A stretch of 64,000 bases of DNA from Tipula vernalis (taxonomy: Eukaryota > Arthropoda > Insecta > Diptera > Tipulidae). How positions within the stretch are numbered: position 1 is the stretch's first letter; the number at the start of each line of letters is the position of its first letter. The stretch covers positions 135,883,241-135,947,240 of the forward strand of contig OY282559.1 of the NCBI GenBank assembly GCA_958295665.1, written 5' to 3'. Shown here one piece after another: positions 35,581 through 48,640 of the stretch. Both the position numbers and the translations under genes were made by a program. Below the pieces are notes generated by a model. That model worked only from the letters and a program-made list of their open reading frames with translations, did not search any database and had not been told where the DNA came from.

Positions 35581-38358
35581 GTTGGCGGGAATATGTGTCC
35601 CAAATGACACATAGAACCACAACTAGGGATGTATGGAGTTTGTTTAATAGGGTGAATGGTAAATATTTTAATGTGAGCAATGTGGTATGTGAGAACAGAG
35701 AAAAAGGTGAAGAATTTATAAGAATGATATTGAATGTAAGCAATGATTTGAATGTAATAAATGAAGTTGATAGAATGAGTAGAAATTAAAGAATGGATTG
35801 TAAGTATGAATGGGGAGAGTTCCTGAGAGTGTTAGATAGATCAAAATCTACCACTCCAGGGACGAACCGAGTAAGTTATAAGATGATTCGGTTGTTGAGT
35901 GACTCAGCAAAGCATAATTTGCTTGAGATACTCAACAAAGTGTGGATGGGTTCAAAAATACCGGACAAATGGAAAGAGAGCAGAGTGGTTCCTATCCCTA
36001 AACGGGATAGAGATCCAGATGTGGCAACAAATTATCGAGGCATATGTATGTTGAATGTTTTTATAAAAATCTTAAATGGAATGATGAAAGAGCGCATGGA
36101 AGATTTTGTGAATGAAAATAATTTGTTGCCATCGACAACATTTGGATTTCGAAAGAACCACTCTGCAATTGAGTGTGTGGAAAAGTTTGTTTGGGAAGTA
36201 AGAAAGGATAATTTGAAAGCTGTTGCGGTATTTTTGGACATCGAAAGAGCTTATGATTATGTGGTTCCGTGGAAATTACAACAAATTCTATCGAATTTTG
36301 GATTTTCACGGAAAATATGTATGTGGATAAAAGATTTCATGACTGATAGAAAAATGGTTCTGAATGGAAGTGGTTTTAGGTTGGGGGGAGTTGCAAATAT
36401 TGGACTTCCGCAAGGAAGTAGAATATCTCCAGCTCTGTTCAACCTATATACCAGCGAGATACACCACATCAATACAGACAATCAAATCGTTCTGCAATTT
36501 GCAGACGATTTTGTAGTAATTGGAAAAGGGAGAAGTATTGATGTGGCGGCTCAAAGAGCGCAAAAGGGGGTAGATGATTTAATTCAAAAACTTAAAATGT
36601 TGAATCTGAGAGTGAATTCTAATAAGTGTGCTTATATGAGTTTCAGAACAAACGTTGCAAATGTTAATATAAGTGTTGATAGTCAAAGTATTGAACAAGT
36701 AAATGCGTACAGGTATTTGGGTATTTGGATTGATAGACGTATGAATTTTGGGAAGCACATGAAAATGTTGGCAGATAACTGCAAGGAACGTTTAAATGTG
36801 GTTAAACGGGTGAGCAAACCTAAATGGGGCTCTCATCCGAGTGTGACTGACATGTTAAAGAAGGCCCTTATATCCTCCAAAATTGGATATGGTATTAGTG
36901 TGTATGGGAATGGTTCGAAAGGGGCTTTTAGCCAATTAATGAAAGTAGAAAATGCATGTGCAAGAGTGGTATTGGGGGCGATTAACTCAACCCCAATACA
37001 CACTCTGTGGTCTGAAATGGGTGATTCACCTCTCGATTACAAGAGAGAGTGGATCACAGTGAGAGAGTCGGTGAGAATGATAACTAAGAAAAATGAGTTT
37101 TGGAACGAGATGATAGTAAGATTACAAAATAGGGCGGTGTACAAACAGACATATAGAACTAGTATTGCACTTGAAAACTTGAACATGTTTCTGAGTATAG
37201 GCAATGCTGGTCCGCAACCCGTTCCTAATAATCTTACTGTATGTTTGAATATGGAGGAATTTAATAAGGGAATGATTGAAGTTATCGCTAAAATTATGTT
37301 TGGGAAAATCAGTCAGCGGTACGCGCAAGATGATATAGTTTATACAGATGCTAGTGTGAATGAGAATGGAGTGGGTGTTGGTGTATTTATACCGGGTAAG
37401 AATGTGGAAAAGTATTTTAAAGTGGACAAAAGCATCTGTATAATGAACGCTGAACTGATTGGAATGTTTGAAGGAATTAAACTGGCTGTGAATGAAGGGG
37501 AAAGGAAAATAGTAATATTTTCCGATTCCCAGAGTGGTTTATGTTTGCTAAAATGTGGAGGTGGAAGGGAAGGCAATGTGTATGTTGATTTAATTTTTGA
37601 ATGTGTTCGAGACTGTCAACGTGATGTGACCATACAATGGATCCCATCACATAGACAGATCGAAGGGAATGAAAGAGCTGATATGTTAGCTAAAAAGGGT
37701 ACATTGAATGACATGGTTCAGGAGTACGAAAGGAAGGATGCAAGAGATGTACTTCGAATGTTTCAAATGAATCTGTGGAGAAAATGGGAGAGTGAATTTA
37801 ACGAGAAAAGTCTTACGAAAGGAATGAAGTACAGCGTGCTCCGTGGTACTCCTTTGAGAATTCCGTTCTTTAAGGAGCTCAAAGGAGATACGCGAATGTT
37901 GCGAACGGTTGAGAGAATCAGGCTGAACCATGGAAACTGGAAGGAATGCTTGTGGAAACGTCATTTGAGTGAGGACAAAGATTGTGAGTTGTGTGGAAGT
38001 GTGGAGGATGTTGAACATATTGGCTTGTCCCAGATATAGCCAATATAAATCTAAGTTCAACATCCTTCGGAATGCAAGAAATCTAAGTGATTTAATGAAT
38101 GAGGGTGATTTTTTGGCTTACAAGGAAATGTATGAATTTATTAGGATGAGTGGAATAACAATTTAATACGAAACAAATATTTACTAGCCGATGGAATATG
38201 TGAGGGGATAATCTGGTTCTTTTTAAGAGTGAGGAAAATCTTATTAAAAATGTAAATTGAATTAAAATATGTAACAGAAAATTATAAATATGATTTTTGG
38301 CGATATGGCTCTTTTTTTATGTAGGAGCCAAGCCTAATAAAAAAAAAAAAAAAAAAAA
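35581..38358 (+). mobile_element. 5'-truncated copy of the complete non-LTR element
   Basis: Begins inside ORF2 (at about residue 333 of the intact protein) and runs through the 3' UTR to an A-tail of about 20 As. Flanked by tgattaatta (35571-35580 and 38360-38369, extended by adjacent As). It is nearly identical to the element at 26742-31987 but in the opposite orientation, so both copies moved recently. The two form an inverted pair about 5 kb apart. Confidence 0.93.
35583..38167 (+). pseudogene. Truncated ORF2 (RT and RNase H) with two breaks
   Basis: Starts at the equivalent of SQMTHRTTT, lacking the endonuclease. Compared with the intact copy, a GAA-to-TAA change at 35787-35789 makes a stop after MSRN. 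RT motifs (FLDIERAYDYV, GLPQGSRISPALF, FADDFVVIG) and RNase H motifs (YTDAS, FSDSQSG) remain in the long open frame 35793-38039. Near 38018 a 5-bp deletion (ctcat, between two cat words) shifts the frame so that it ends at 38039. The correct frame resumes to 38166 with the C-terminal residues. It cannot make a full product. Confidence 0.93.
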
Positions 38359-38369
38359 ATGATTAATTA

Positions 38370-40560
38370 AAGTTTACGTTAATAGAGACTAAGGGAAATA
38401 GAGATGTCGCTAAGCTATTCAATGAATTAAAGAATGAGTTTCATGGATATCACAGCGAAATGCGGGAAATATATATACATACGATACATATTCGGTTAGA
38501 CAAAATTGAGACAGTATTCGCTGCGATTAAAAAATTAAAAGGTGGAAATGTTGAGCTAAAAAATCTGATCATTGATCTTCAATTCCAAAATAAATGGCTT
38601 CGATAAACGTCACCGTAGAAATACAATATAGATTTTGGCATCCCATTTAATTGATGCGTGTTCAACTGGTTTAAAATTACCAATTACCATTAATGAATTA
38701 TAAACATCTGTGGATTTCTGATGCTGGTACACGCATGCGGAAAATTGATGGTAGTGAACGGAAGTTGATCAGAACAATTGAGGACCTTGATAAGCAATAA
38801 ATTCTTTTTGCATCTTTTATTATTAATTAATATTATATACTTTACTTACTAGTATGCGAGCAAATTTCGATGTATTTGTTGCTAACCCTACAAGTTTTAC
38901 CAATTCTCCGCAAATAATTTTTCTAAGTGAGGTATGGATGTCATCTAATGTGTTAGAATTTTACAATATAGTCGGGTATATCGCTCATGATGGTTGCACA
39001 TGGTGGCAATGATGGGTATACAGACCTGGTGGAGTTGTGGCTTTTATTAGTGAGGATGTTGATTGCTAAGTGCATTCTTTTAATATGACGTCCTGCGATG
39101 TGGTCAAGGTGGAATTAAACTTAGGTTCGTATAGTTTTTGTATTTTCTTTTATTTTTATAGGTTTAATTTTGGTGACGTGATTACATTTCTCGATGAGAT
39201 GTCGAATGTAATAGGGACTAATATGATTTTAATATTGACATTATTAAAGAAGATATAGAAGACATTATTAAAGAAGAGAGAGAAACAACTGAACATTTAA
39301 TATTGTTAGCTTCATTGAGCTTGATTTAGAGGAGGGTCGTCATCTTGCCTTGATCATATTCTTTAGTCTTATAAGGCACCTAATTGTTTACTTACCTATA
39401 CGAAGCCGCTATATCAAACTATAAAGTACTAATAGGTGATCACCAAATAACTTCTTTATCTATAAATACTTTAATTACTGTCTCTTACTAATATCAAAAG
39501 GGTGTCTAGTAAAGTTGTTTATAAATCACTAAATAAACCTTTATTTATTAAAACTTATGATTGCGTATATAGCGAACCAGATATTTTTTCTGCTTATAAT
39601 ATGTTTATTACTAAGATTAACAACTAGATACAGATATGTACGAGAACAGTCATTACAACTCCAAATAATAAATCAAAAATAAATCTAAAACCGTGGTTGA
39701 CCCCAGGGCCGCTATTCTTGAAATTCGATCAAAAAAAAGTCGCCCGTAATTTTCTAGTGAAATACGTCATTTCAGTCGAAAATTTAAATTGTTTCATACC
39801 AAAGTCACCGGCGACTTTTTTCGGTGAATTTCAAGAATACGGGCCCAGATCTTTTAAAACAAATACGAGTAAAAAACTGCCTTAACTAGATTTTCTAAGA
39901 ATCTAGGCAATACCAACTTAATTAAGGATTTGAATAAATATAAATATACTCGGAAGTAGTGTGAGCAAGCCAATGAGGCCTAATTTACTTCCAAATTCTC
40001 TAATAGATTTGATTATTTAGAATCTGAATGGTGTCTAGTTAATACTATTTTGGGACGACAGAATAATATTTTAAATAAATAGTTAGGTTTTAGGGGAGGT
40101 TGGTTTTAGAGGAGCGAAGAGTACGGAACAAGCATTACTGGAGATTTTAAATAGTGTTCCCTTAAATATAAATGATGACAAATGCGTCGCAGGTCTCTTT
40201 ATTGATATTACTAGGGCGTTCGATATGTTAGACATCAGTTTGCTATTAGCAAAGATTCCGAGGATTGGTATTTAAATAACAGGACCGTTTTTGAATAAAA
40301 GGAGACAATTTATCATTGTTAACGGTGCGATTAGTGACGCGGGCTGAGTTAGAATTTGGTGTGCCTCAGGGATTCGTTCTCGGCCCAATTCTTTTCCTTA
40401 TCTACATAAATTTCCTTTTTAATTGCCCGTTCATGGCGAAATCTATAGCATTTGTGGATAATAGTTCGTTTGTCTATGGAGGGACTAGTAATGAACAGAT
40501 TACCATTTAATAATGACTTAATATTATGGAGCAAAAAAATTTTTTTTTTACAAACCAAGC
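38370..40560 (+). mobile_element. Old APE-type non-LTR relic
   Basis: In broken frames on the plus strand. A coiled-coil ORF1-like part comes first (38390-38600, KLFNELKNEFHGYHSEM, then LKNLIIDLQF). An APE endonuclease follows (38875-39170: IIFLSEVWMSSNVLEFYN, PGGVVAFISEDVD), then GGSSSCLDHIL near 39330, KPWLTPG near 39690 and RT motifs AGLFIDITRAFDML (about 40190) and GVPQGFVLGPILFLIYIN (about 40350). At the RT active site the second Asp of FADD reads Asn (FVDNSSFVYGG, about 40450). Many stops. Clade uncertain (Jockey or CR1-like). A MITE interrupts it at 39706. Confidence 0.7.
39706..39846. mobile_element. 141-bp MITE inside the non-LTR relic
   Basis: Left end gggccgctattcttgaaatt and right end aatttcaagaatacgggccc are reverse complements with minor differences. 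The interior also shows inverted symmetry (aaagtcgcccg, then ggcgactttttt). The surrounding RT relic reads up to KPWLTP on the left and continues on the right, so it is an insertion. Related to 35062-35166 and, at its terminal word, to 9993-10238. Confidence 0.85.
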
Positions 40561-40639
40561 TGTCTTAAAACAAAAAAGAAAAATCAAAAATATCTTTTAT
40601 AAAATAAAACGGTCAAATGTGGCGTTACAGTGCAGTGCA

Positions 40640-41620
40640 TTAATTCGTGAAAGCATATCTGGGTGATGCCTCTTCTGGAATTTTTGTAACGCATAAACTA
40701 GCGGTTCATTCATTAATTTGACCACTCAATTAAATGTTTTTCATTCTTTTTTCAACCAATCAGTTGATTATTGAAAATGTGAACCTGTTCTTCGGCTACG
40801 TGTTGAAGGAATTTTCTTTAAAAATGTATCATCCCCAGATAACAACGTAATTCTGATACAATTTTGTGTTCAGGGAATTGATATAGCCTCAACTTTACTG
40901 TTGGTTGGTTTAATGCCTAATGATGAAATGTCATGACCTAAGAATATTATGTGTTTCACACCGAACACTGATTTACTAGCCTTCATCACAAGTGCAGCAT
41001 CTTTAAATCGTTGAAATACTACTTGTTTAGATGTTGAAAATGGCCGTCTAGCGATTTAGTAGTATTCGGGACATTACGCTCATCAATAGGTAGATGAAAA
41101 TAAGCGCGAACTAGGTCGATTGCAGTAAATTATTTGCATCTACCCAGTTAGTGGATACAATTTAAAAAATATGGAATACTGCACATGTCCGATTTTGGTT
41201 GAGCGTTTTGGCTGGACCAATTGGTAGTGCTCGGTCGGCTTGTTCCGAGTTCGATCATTTTACGAAATTCCTGACGCATGGGTGGCCTGTTGTTTTCTAT
41301 TCAATGAAGTACATCGTTCCACTGTTTAGAAACATTGGCATTCGTTGATAAACATGTTAGGGAATTTATTACTTTTCGATTTTTGATATCAACAAGTAGA
41401 CCGAAATGTTTTAGAAAACCTGCCCCTATTATTGATGTATTGGTACCTGCTACGAAATTCCTACGAATGCCTAAATTTATGCAAACTGTTTTTGTACTTA
41501 ATGTTTTATCTAAGATTGATGAGCTGCATATAACAGAAGATCGCTTGGAGTTGCTTTGTCGGAAATATGTATGTGTACGGAATTATGTGTACGGAATCAC
41601 CGGCCCAAAATAAATTAAAA
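40640..41620 (-). mobile_element. Ty3/gypsy-type protease-RT relic
   Basis: On the minus strand, the end of a retroviral-type aspartic protease (TSIIGAGFLKHFGLLVDIKN, about 41345-41450) is followed by RT motifs. These are PPMRQEFRKMIELGTSRPS (about 41230-41290), TAIDLVRAYFHLPIDE (about 41085-41130) and later broken segments. The order protease then RT fits gypsy pol. Stops and frameshifts occur throughout; no LTRs, integrase or gag were recognised nearby. Confidence 0.7.
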
Positions 41621-43246
41621 AAGTTGTTTTTAATGGTAGTCGTAAATTGATTGACGAACTGGATTTATTTCTCATATCCATTTATACACTGGTATCTTTC
41701 AGGTTTTTTGTTGATTTTCGTTGTTCATCGAATCCATAAAAAAACGGTATTTACGAGCCTATTCTGCGAAAAAATGACGGTAGTTTGGAAATTATTTTTG
41801 ATGGCAGTTGATCTCTCATTAAGATTGTTTAAACCATTTTCCAAACTTTTAATTAACTAATCATAACCCGGCTGCATAGCGTTAATGGATTTGCTAGTGT
41901 TTGCTATTTGTACTTCCCAAATTTGATGTGCAGTTTGTCTTCATTTGACCATACCGTTAGCAGCTGCCAAAGGACCGATTTTAGAGTTAAGATAAAAGAC
42001 TGATGGTTTATCACCACCCCCTTCCCCCCCCCCCCCATGGTCAAACTACTAGAAACCAGTTTGTTAAAAACGCTTTCAATCAAAAGGTTTTTGAGGGTAT
42101 CGTATTTCTCTCAAGTTTTAGGTGGCGTTGCAATGTGATCAGATACGCCTTTTAACACTTCCTGCTCGATTCTGGATAAGAGACGATATGAAATTGGTCT
42201 TCATCTAGGCATTGCAAAAGTCAAGGTTATTATTTTGGAAAAATCGTGGTCTTATAATTCAGTTACTATTATTTTATGTCCTTGGGTTAGTTTAGAATTT
42301 ACCGTACCATCTGCTCGACGAAGAGTTATGTCCCGAGGATAAAATAGAAAATTTGTCTGCTCTAAATGTAATTGGTTGTTACTATCGATATTGTGGCAAA
42401 AAACAAAAAAATAATTTTTGTTTATTTAATATTGATTCGATAAATTTTCGGACTTGCCCAATATCACAACTACAATTCACCATTATATGCAACATAATGT
42501 ATTTTTTTGTTTTGTTTCACTATTTCACAATTTAACAGTATAAATCCGCTTAAACAAATAAAAAACGTGTAACGATGAAGGTAATAACGCCTAAATCGGA
42601 TAATGTTGAGTGCGCAATGCGAATAAACATCATGAAATGAGAGTACAGCGGCAGTGCAACGAATAAGCACTGGTTGTCTTTAAGTGAAGTACGATATGAG
42701 GCCCAAGTTCTCAGCCGCAAAGTCTAAGAGTGAATTGTAAGTTTTTCGTCAAAAGTTTTTTAGAGAATTTTTTTGAATTTCAATGAAATTGCGGTAAACG
42801 ACGTGAAATGACATCTTTTCGTAATTTAAATTTTGAATTGACACCAGAGGTACTTCGATCAGATAAGCCGTTCTCTCGCAACTGTCGCAGCTCGGCTTTT
42901 CTCGCTGTATGATGATATCAGTGCGATAGTATTAGCGTGAGGCATAAACCTTAAGGACCACCCAATATGCAATAAAAGGTTAGGGTTCATACCTCACAAA
43001 ATAATTATTATATAAATATAGATATCGGGAATATCCATTTAGTTGTTTTGTATTTTTGTTCAGTATTTTTTTGTATTGTTTCATCCTACTTGTAGCATGG
43101 AGAAAATTGTTAGAGCTTGGTGAACTTTTAAGTTTAAAATAAGCTGAAAACAAATGTTGTCTTTACAGGTAATTCGGTTTTAGATTCTGGCATTTTTAAA
43201 TACCCTTATTAACTAAAAAATCTTCAAGGAAACCACAAAGATATTT
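41621..43246. other. No recognisable gene
   Basis: Mixed AT-rich sequence with a C run at 42022-42037. It may include decayed upstream parts of the neighbouring gypsy relic, but I can identify no motif. Confidence 0.35.
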
Positions 43247-43335
43247 TGACAACAACAATTCGAAATGAGATGTAGTTGTTGTCAAATTTATTAAAATTGG
43301 AAATAATTGTGATTTTCGAGGCTTACTAATAAATT
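43247..43335. repeat. Dispersed repeat, partner at 35475-35580
   Basis: Shares gttgttgtcaaat, caattgtgatt-like and tcgaggcttac words with 35475-35580 and continues with taataaatta, showing what the site looks like without the retroelement insertion. Confidence 0.65.
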
Positions 43336-46300
43336 ATATTAGTTTATGTGAGTCTGATAAATTGATATGAAGTGTTCCATTAAAAACGCAACACACCCTA
43401 AAAAGCTACCGTTACGTTTTAAAAAGCGAAAGCAAATTTATAACCAATCGGAAGTGTAATATTAAAACATAAAATCCGAATACATATTTAAGATTTTTTA
43501 TAGTACCTAAAATAACATTTGACCCAAATTAAAAATTTTAGAGTAGACCGATAAGCCGAGGTGAAGCAGAAAAATGAACGGGATAGGCACCATTCTGTTT
43601 GAGCCTTTAGAATCAAAATGAAACTCACAATCTTCTGCTCTTCAGTTTCACAGGGATTAGTAATTATTGTAATCTGATGTCAATATTTCAATTTTACCTG
43701 TTGGAGTATATTCGAGTTTCTCTCGAATGATATCTCGAGGTTCTTCAAGATTTCAAACAATATTTGAGTTAGGTTTATACATAGAAATAAACAAAGATTT
43801 GAGTTAGCTGAAATTCTCAAAATTTGAGACTTCTGGACTAAACTAGATTTTTGGATTTGCAAATCCTAATTTTTCAAGATTATTTTAGAATTCTAATTTT
43901 TTTCGGAAAAATCCGAAATTTTGGAGAATATTCGTTTTTTTTCAAGAATATTCCAATTTTTTATTGAATCAGATTACTCTAGAATTCTAAGATTATTGAA
44001 CATTTTTTTGTACCACCATCTGGTGGTAGTTTGATGTGAACATAGAACAAAAGGTGTAAGTTGCCTAAAAATTGATGGTTATAATAAGTAGATTGTGATA
44101 CATAAAGGGTATGGAAGTATAATACAAAGCTCTTATTACCGATAGAACCAATCGCTGAAAATGAAGAAAGTGGAATTATTTAGAATTTCTTTACGCATAC
44201 TAATTATTAATAGCATTCATAAAGTAACCGGTAGACTGAAGATACAATTTAATTTCAACCTGTTATTTGAAAGTGTTTGAGGAATACCTTCTTTTAAATC
44301 TAAATTATTTTTTTCCTTTGGAGCTATTTGAATGATCGTGTATGTACGTGGAAAGTGAACAACACTGAATGAAATATTAACAGATTTACTATTATCAGAG
44401 TTATCGAGAATTTACCACCAAACGGTTATAAAAAGTTATCAATATAAATGGTAGACATATTAGCCACATTTCCTTACCATTATTGCAAGCTAGAGCAAAC
44501 TATCCTAATTCATGCCTTTATTTCACTTAAATAATGATTTGACTACAATGATGCCTTTAAATAATGATTTGACTGCAATGATGCAACTGCTTCTCTTACT
44601 TTAAACATATTCACTGTTCATTTAAATATATTTTATCGTAAAAAGTAGTTCATGTCAATAATTGCACTATAATAAAATAAATAACTCGTGAATCGTGCCA
44701 CGGCGATGCGATAGTAAATAAATTTCATAAAAGATGGTGTTATTAAATTATAAAGTTTTAAATCATATATACCCGTGTAAAAAACTGTGTAAATTACCCA
44801 GTTTAATTTACATGCTCAACTGAAATCTTTGTTTGCTTCATCATCAATTCAAAATGCCAATAAAAATAAATAAATGCAATAAAAACTTTACTAATCTCTT
44901 TCGATTTCGTTAGAGAAAATTAGTTACTTGAGGTTTAACTTTTCCTTTACCTCTATGAATTTCGCTGCTTTTACAATGTCAATATTAGGAAACTGAGAAA
45001 TATTAACGCATTTTTTACCACTTCCACTGCACATAATTAGGTGTTCGCTTGGTAAAGGCCTGGTATTATTAAATGGTTTTTTAATTGATTTTAGTTATGC
45101 ATATCCCCATCAACACTTAACTCGTGCACGATATACTTTATGTGCTTATGTTTGAGACACATTCTAGAGTTATTACTAAATCTTCCAACTTTTTTTATGC
45201 TTGAAAATTTTCACTAAATCCGTTCACGTTTTTATTTAGATTTCGAATTGTTTGAGCTATTGACTTCCCCCAAAAGGTATTGGATCTAAAATTTCGAAAT
45301 TTTTACAAAACTTAATGGAACATACCCATTTCAGATATTTATATGAAATTTGAATGTGAACTCCAACAATAGACCTACATGCTGGATGATAACACGTATT
45401 ACAAGTGGATCATTCAAAAATTGCATGCTGTTTCAGTATACCACCCTTTTTGCAAAAGGTGCTACAATATTTCATCCCTCCGTAATAACTAGGATGTACA
45501 TAGTTCTGGTTTTTCGAAGTAAGCCATATTCCAAATTTTATTAGTTAATTAAACATTTTAATTAACAAGGTGGGCCTGCTAATATACAAGGACATAGTTT
45601 AATAAGTAACCGAATTTGATTCATGTTTCCCGATTGGTTAACATTTTCAAAAATAATCACAATTGTTAAAATTGCTTATGGTTTTGCAAAAATAATAAAT
45701 AAAACTGCATAGGTAAACAGGTTACAATAAAAGCTTTAGACTTTTAAAATTAAATTAGACACATTTTAAAGCTAATTAGTACCTAGCTTCTTTTTATATT
45801 TGATTTTGGATATTTCACAAATTTTGAAATGATGAGTTGGAAATTTATTTGGTCATAATATTCTTTGAAATTTTCAACTTAGAACTATCACTCACTCTCG
45901 GTCACAATCGGCATATTACTAAACTTTCTGCCTTCAAAACAAGTTTCATGTCATGTAATACAAAAATAAAAATTCATTACAGCATTATACATTGTATTTC
46001 TCAAACCGTGTCAACTCATATACTCTTTATAAACAATCCGTTATTTTCATTCATTAACCTGTCGCAAGCCAATGAAATTATAAACTAGGAATTAAAATAA
46101 ATTGGACTGACGTTTACATCTTATCGTTGTGTGTATCAAAAAACGAAATTAATAAATTTGTTTGAGCTTGAATATAGAATTACAAGGAAATTAGCATTCG
46201 TACAATGTTTTGTCTAGATACTATGATGCACGTGTTGCGATAATCGCGATTTACACCTTTAGAACAACAAATCATATTTAAATGTCGGAAATAGCTTTTA

Positions 46301-47500
46301 AAAATCATTTCAACCCAAGTCACATACATTTATACTGAAAACAAACACTCAATCAATCATTTAGCGCGCGCGCACTCACACACGCTTCCAAAATAACTCA
46401 ATCAATATACGCGCGGGGATCGACGCAAAAAAAATTCCAAATAAATCTCATGGCTATTTTTCATTTTTTTTATTTTTATTTTTAAGAACCAAAATTTACC
46501 CACCTCCACACATAACATCCAAATAGACACCAATGCCAATTTTTGTTCAAAAAACTATATCCTAATAAATCACACAACAAATCATCATACCTCTAATATT
46601 AGTAATAGATCGATCTTTTAGTTTGCTGTCTTAAATGTATTGTGTAGCTAGAGCTATAAACACAAATCATAAATTTTAATTTTCTTAAACATATTGACAT
46701 AAAAGTTGGTGGGATGCAGCATTATATCGCCTTAAGTAATCAAAATGAGTAAAAGAAACAATTTTTAGTTTTTTTTTTGTGTGCCGTACCGTGCCGCACG
46801 CGCCGCTCACATTATGTAAGTTGGACTAAAAACTATTTGTAGAATAATTATAAACTAAAATTTAGATTCGCAATTTTATATACATATAGCCGAGACTCAA
46901 AGATCATAAAATATTTACTGAAGATGATATTTTGTATAAATAAGTACATGGTGAAAGTCTTATTGTTGTGTGAGGGTGGATTTGAGATACACCTATCAAG
47001 AGTTTTTTTTTTTTTTGTTTATATTACATAACAACAAAATATATTGGTAGGTCATGTCATTGTATGTACAATAAGTATAAGAATATCAATTATCGTATAT
47101 CATAACTACATTTATTTTATATGCTCGATGTTTAAATAATATTTTGAAATAGTTTTGATCTTTAAAAAAGAAAAAAAAAAAAAATTGGAAATGATCGTCT
47201 TTGATGTTGATCTTTATCGATCTATTTGGTTTGATGATATCTCTCATTGAGATTGAAAGTATAACATTTATACGAGATGACTTTTCTATGGTATATTGTA
47301 TAAGGTTGCTGTTTGATGAATGTGTGTCATTCGCTTCATGAAATATTGCATAATGTCAGAAGGGTATTTCGTAAGAAGAAACAAATTAAATCGAATCGAC
47401 CTACAAAATAAATATTTCCCAAATTCCGAAAATTTCTACAAAATTCGAAATTTTTTTCAGAATAGGATAAATTGATCAAATTCTTAAATTTTTAGTTGTA
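43336..47500. other. AT-rich sequence without a recognisable gene
   Basis: About 4.2 kb. Notable only for a perfect short palindrome (ccaccatctggtgg near 44019), a 30-bp tandem duplication at 44527-44584, a CG-rich island with gcgcgcgcg around 46360-46420, and a ccgtaccgtgccgcacgcgc stretch near 46785. Short open frames have no motif. Confidence 0.4.
44527..44584. repeat. Tandem duplication of a 30-bp unit
   Basis: ttaaataatgatttgact, one variable base, then caatgatgc occurs at 44527 and 44557, differing at only a few positions. Confidence 0.9.
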
Positions 47501-47521
47501 TTCAAAATTTAAAAAAAAAAA

Positions 47522-48640
47522 TTACGTTGAAATCAATAGTTCTGTAATCCATAGATTAATTTTTGTTGAAATTCTTTGAACAATGTCAATATTTGAATTT
47601 GAAGTTGATTGCCATAATTGACAGCCATACGACCAAATTGGTTTAATCATTGTATTATACAGGAGAAGCTTATATTCTAGATCAAGGGTCGAATATTTCC
47701 CCATCAACCAATGCATTTTATCCACTTTTAATTTGATATGGCTTCGTTTCATTTCAATATGTTCTCGCCAGACTAATCGTGGGGATACCTAAAGAATTTG
47801 TATTCCGTTCATTGTGACCGGCGGACACGTAAGCTTATTTAAGGGGAATGTTACGTTAGTCGATTTTTCTTCATTGACTTTTATTCTCCATTTTTTAAGG
47901 CAGATGTCAATGTCATTTATTTGTTGCAGGGTTTCGGGAGCTGTTTGTTGCTTTTTATGAGTACATACGATTGCTGTAGACGCATCGGCATTTTAGCACT
48001 CAGGGATGCATCCTAATTCATAGATTGAATTAAATGTTGGAGCTAGTCGATCAAAGGCACACTCAGGCGATTTTTTAAGCATTTTAACTGTAATTTTATT
48101 ATACCCAGGAACTTTCTTTCATTGAGTTTGGTGAGGAATAATAAACTTTACTAGTGGCCTCTTTATCTTAAATTTAATCTCTGGTTCGATTGCTACATCT
48201 CTTTGAACCACCGATAATCCAGGGTTGGGAGTGAAAACACCTTCAAGATGATAAGCGAAGGTTTTAGTTTTTTTCCTCACTTCTATAGCCCAGTCACCGT
48301 TGAGCAGACGAATTGGCAGGTTTAGTTGCTGAGACCGTTTAAGTTATTTAGTGGCCTTCCATAATGAATAGTTAGTGTCAGAGTGAAGAGATAGCTGCTT
48401 AAGGTATTTTTGCAAATAATCCATTTTGTTTTTTTGGAGTAGGCTTTACAGTTTATTTTTGGCCTGGTTAAAGTTGTATTTTGCATCAGGCAATCGATTA
48501 GTTGGCCACATGCATCTTAAGCGGCATTTCTCTGTTAGGGTGTTATGGTGTGCCTTTATGTTTGCTGGTTTGTTTAGACGATGCTGTTCCCATTGCCATA
48601 TTTTCATCATTTGCCGTCTGGTGGTTTGGCGTCTATTGGA
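47522..48640 (-). pseudogene. Reverse transcriptase fragments of ORF2
   Basis: In broken frames: a Jockey-type linker with NYSLWKATK and LNLPIRLLNGDWAIEVRKK (about 48260-48390), VPGYNKITVKMLKKSP (about 48065-48120), then KLLLYNTMIKPIWSYGCQLW (about 47600-47670). The central palm motifs (FxDD box) are missing or unrecognisable. It was separated from the endonuclease by the nested insertion. Confidence 0.7.

Noticed and set aside
41335..41613. 92-codon plus-strand frame as a gene
   Set aside because: It is antisense to the gypsy protease-RT relic, whose motifs are on the minus strand.
42022..42037. C homopolymer as a structured element
   Set aside because: A simple run with no repeat context; possibly a sequencing or assembly feature.
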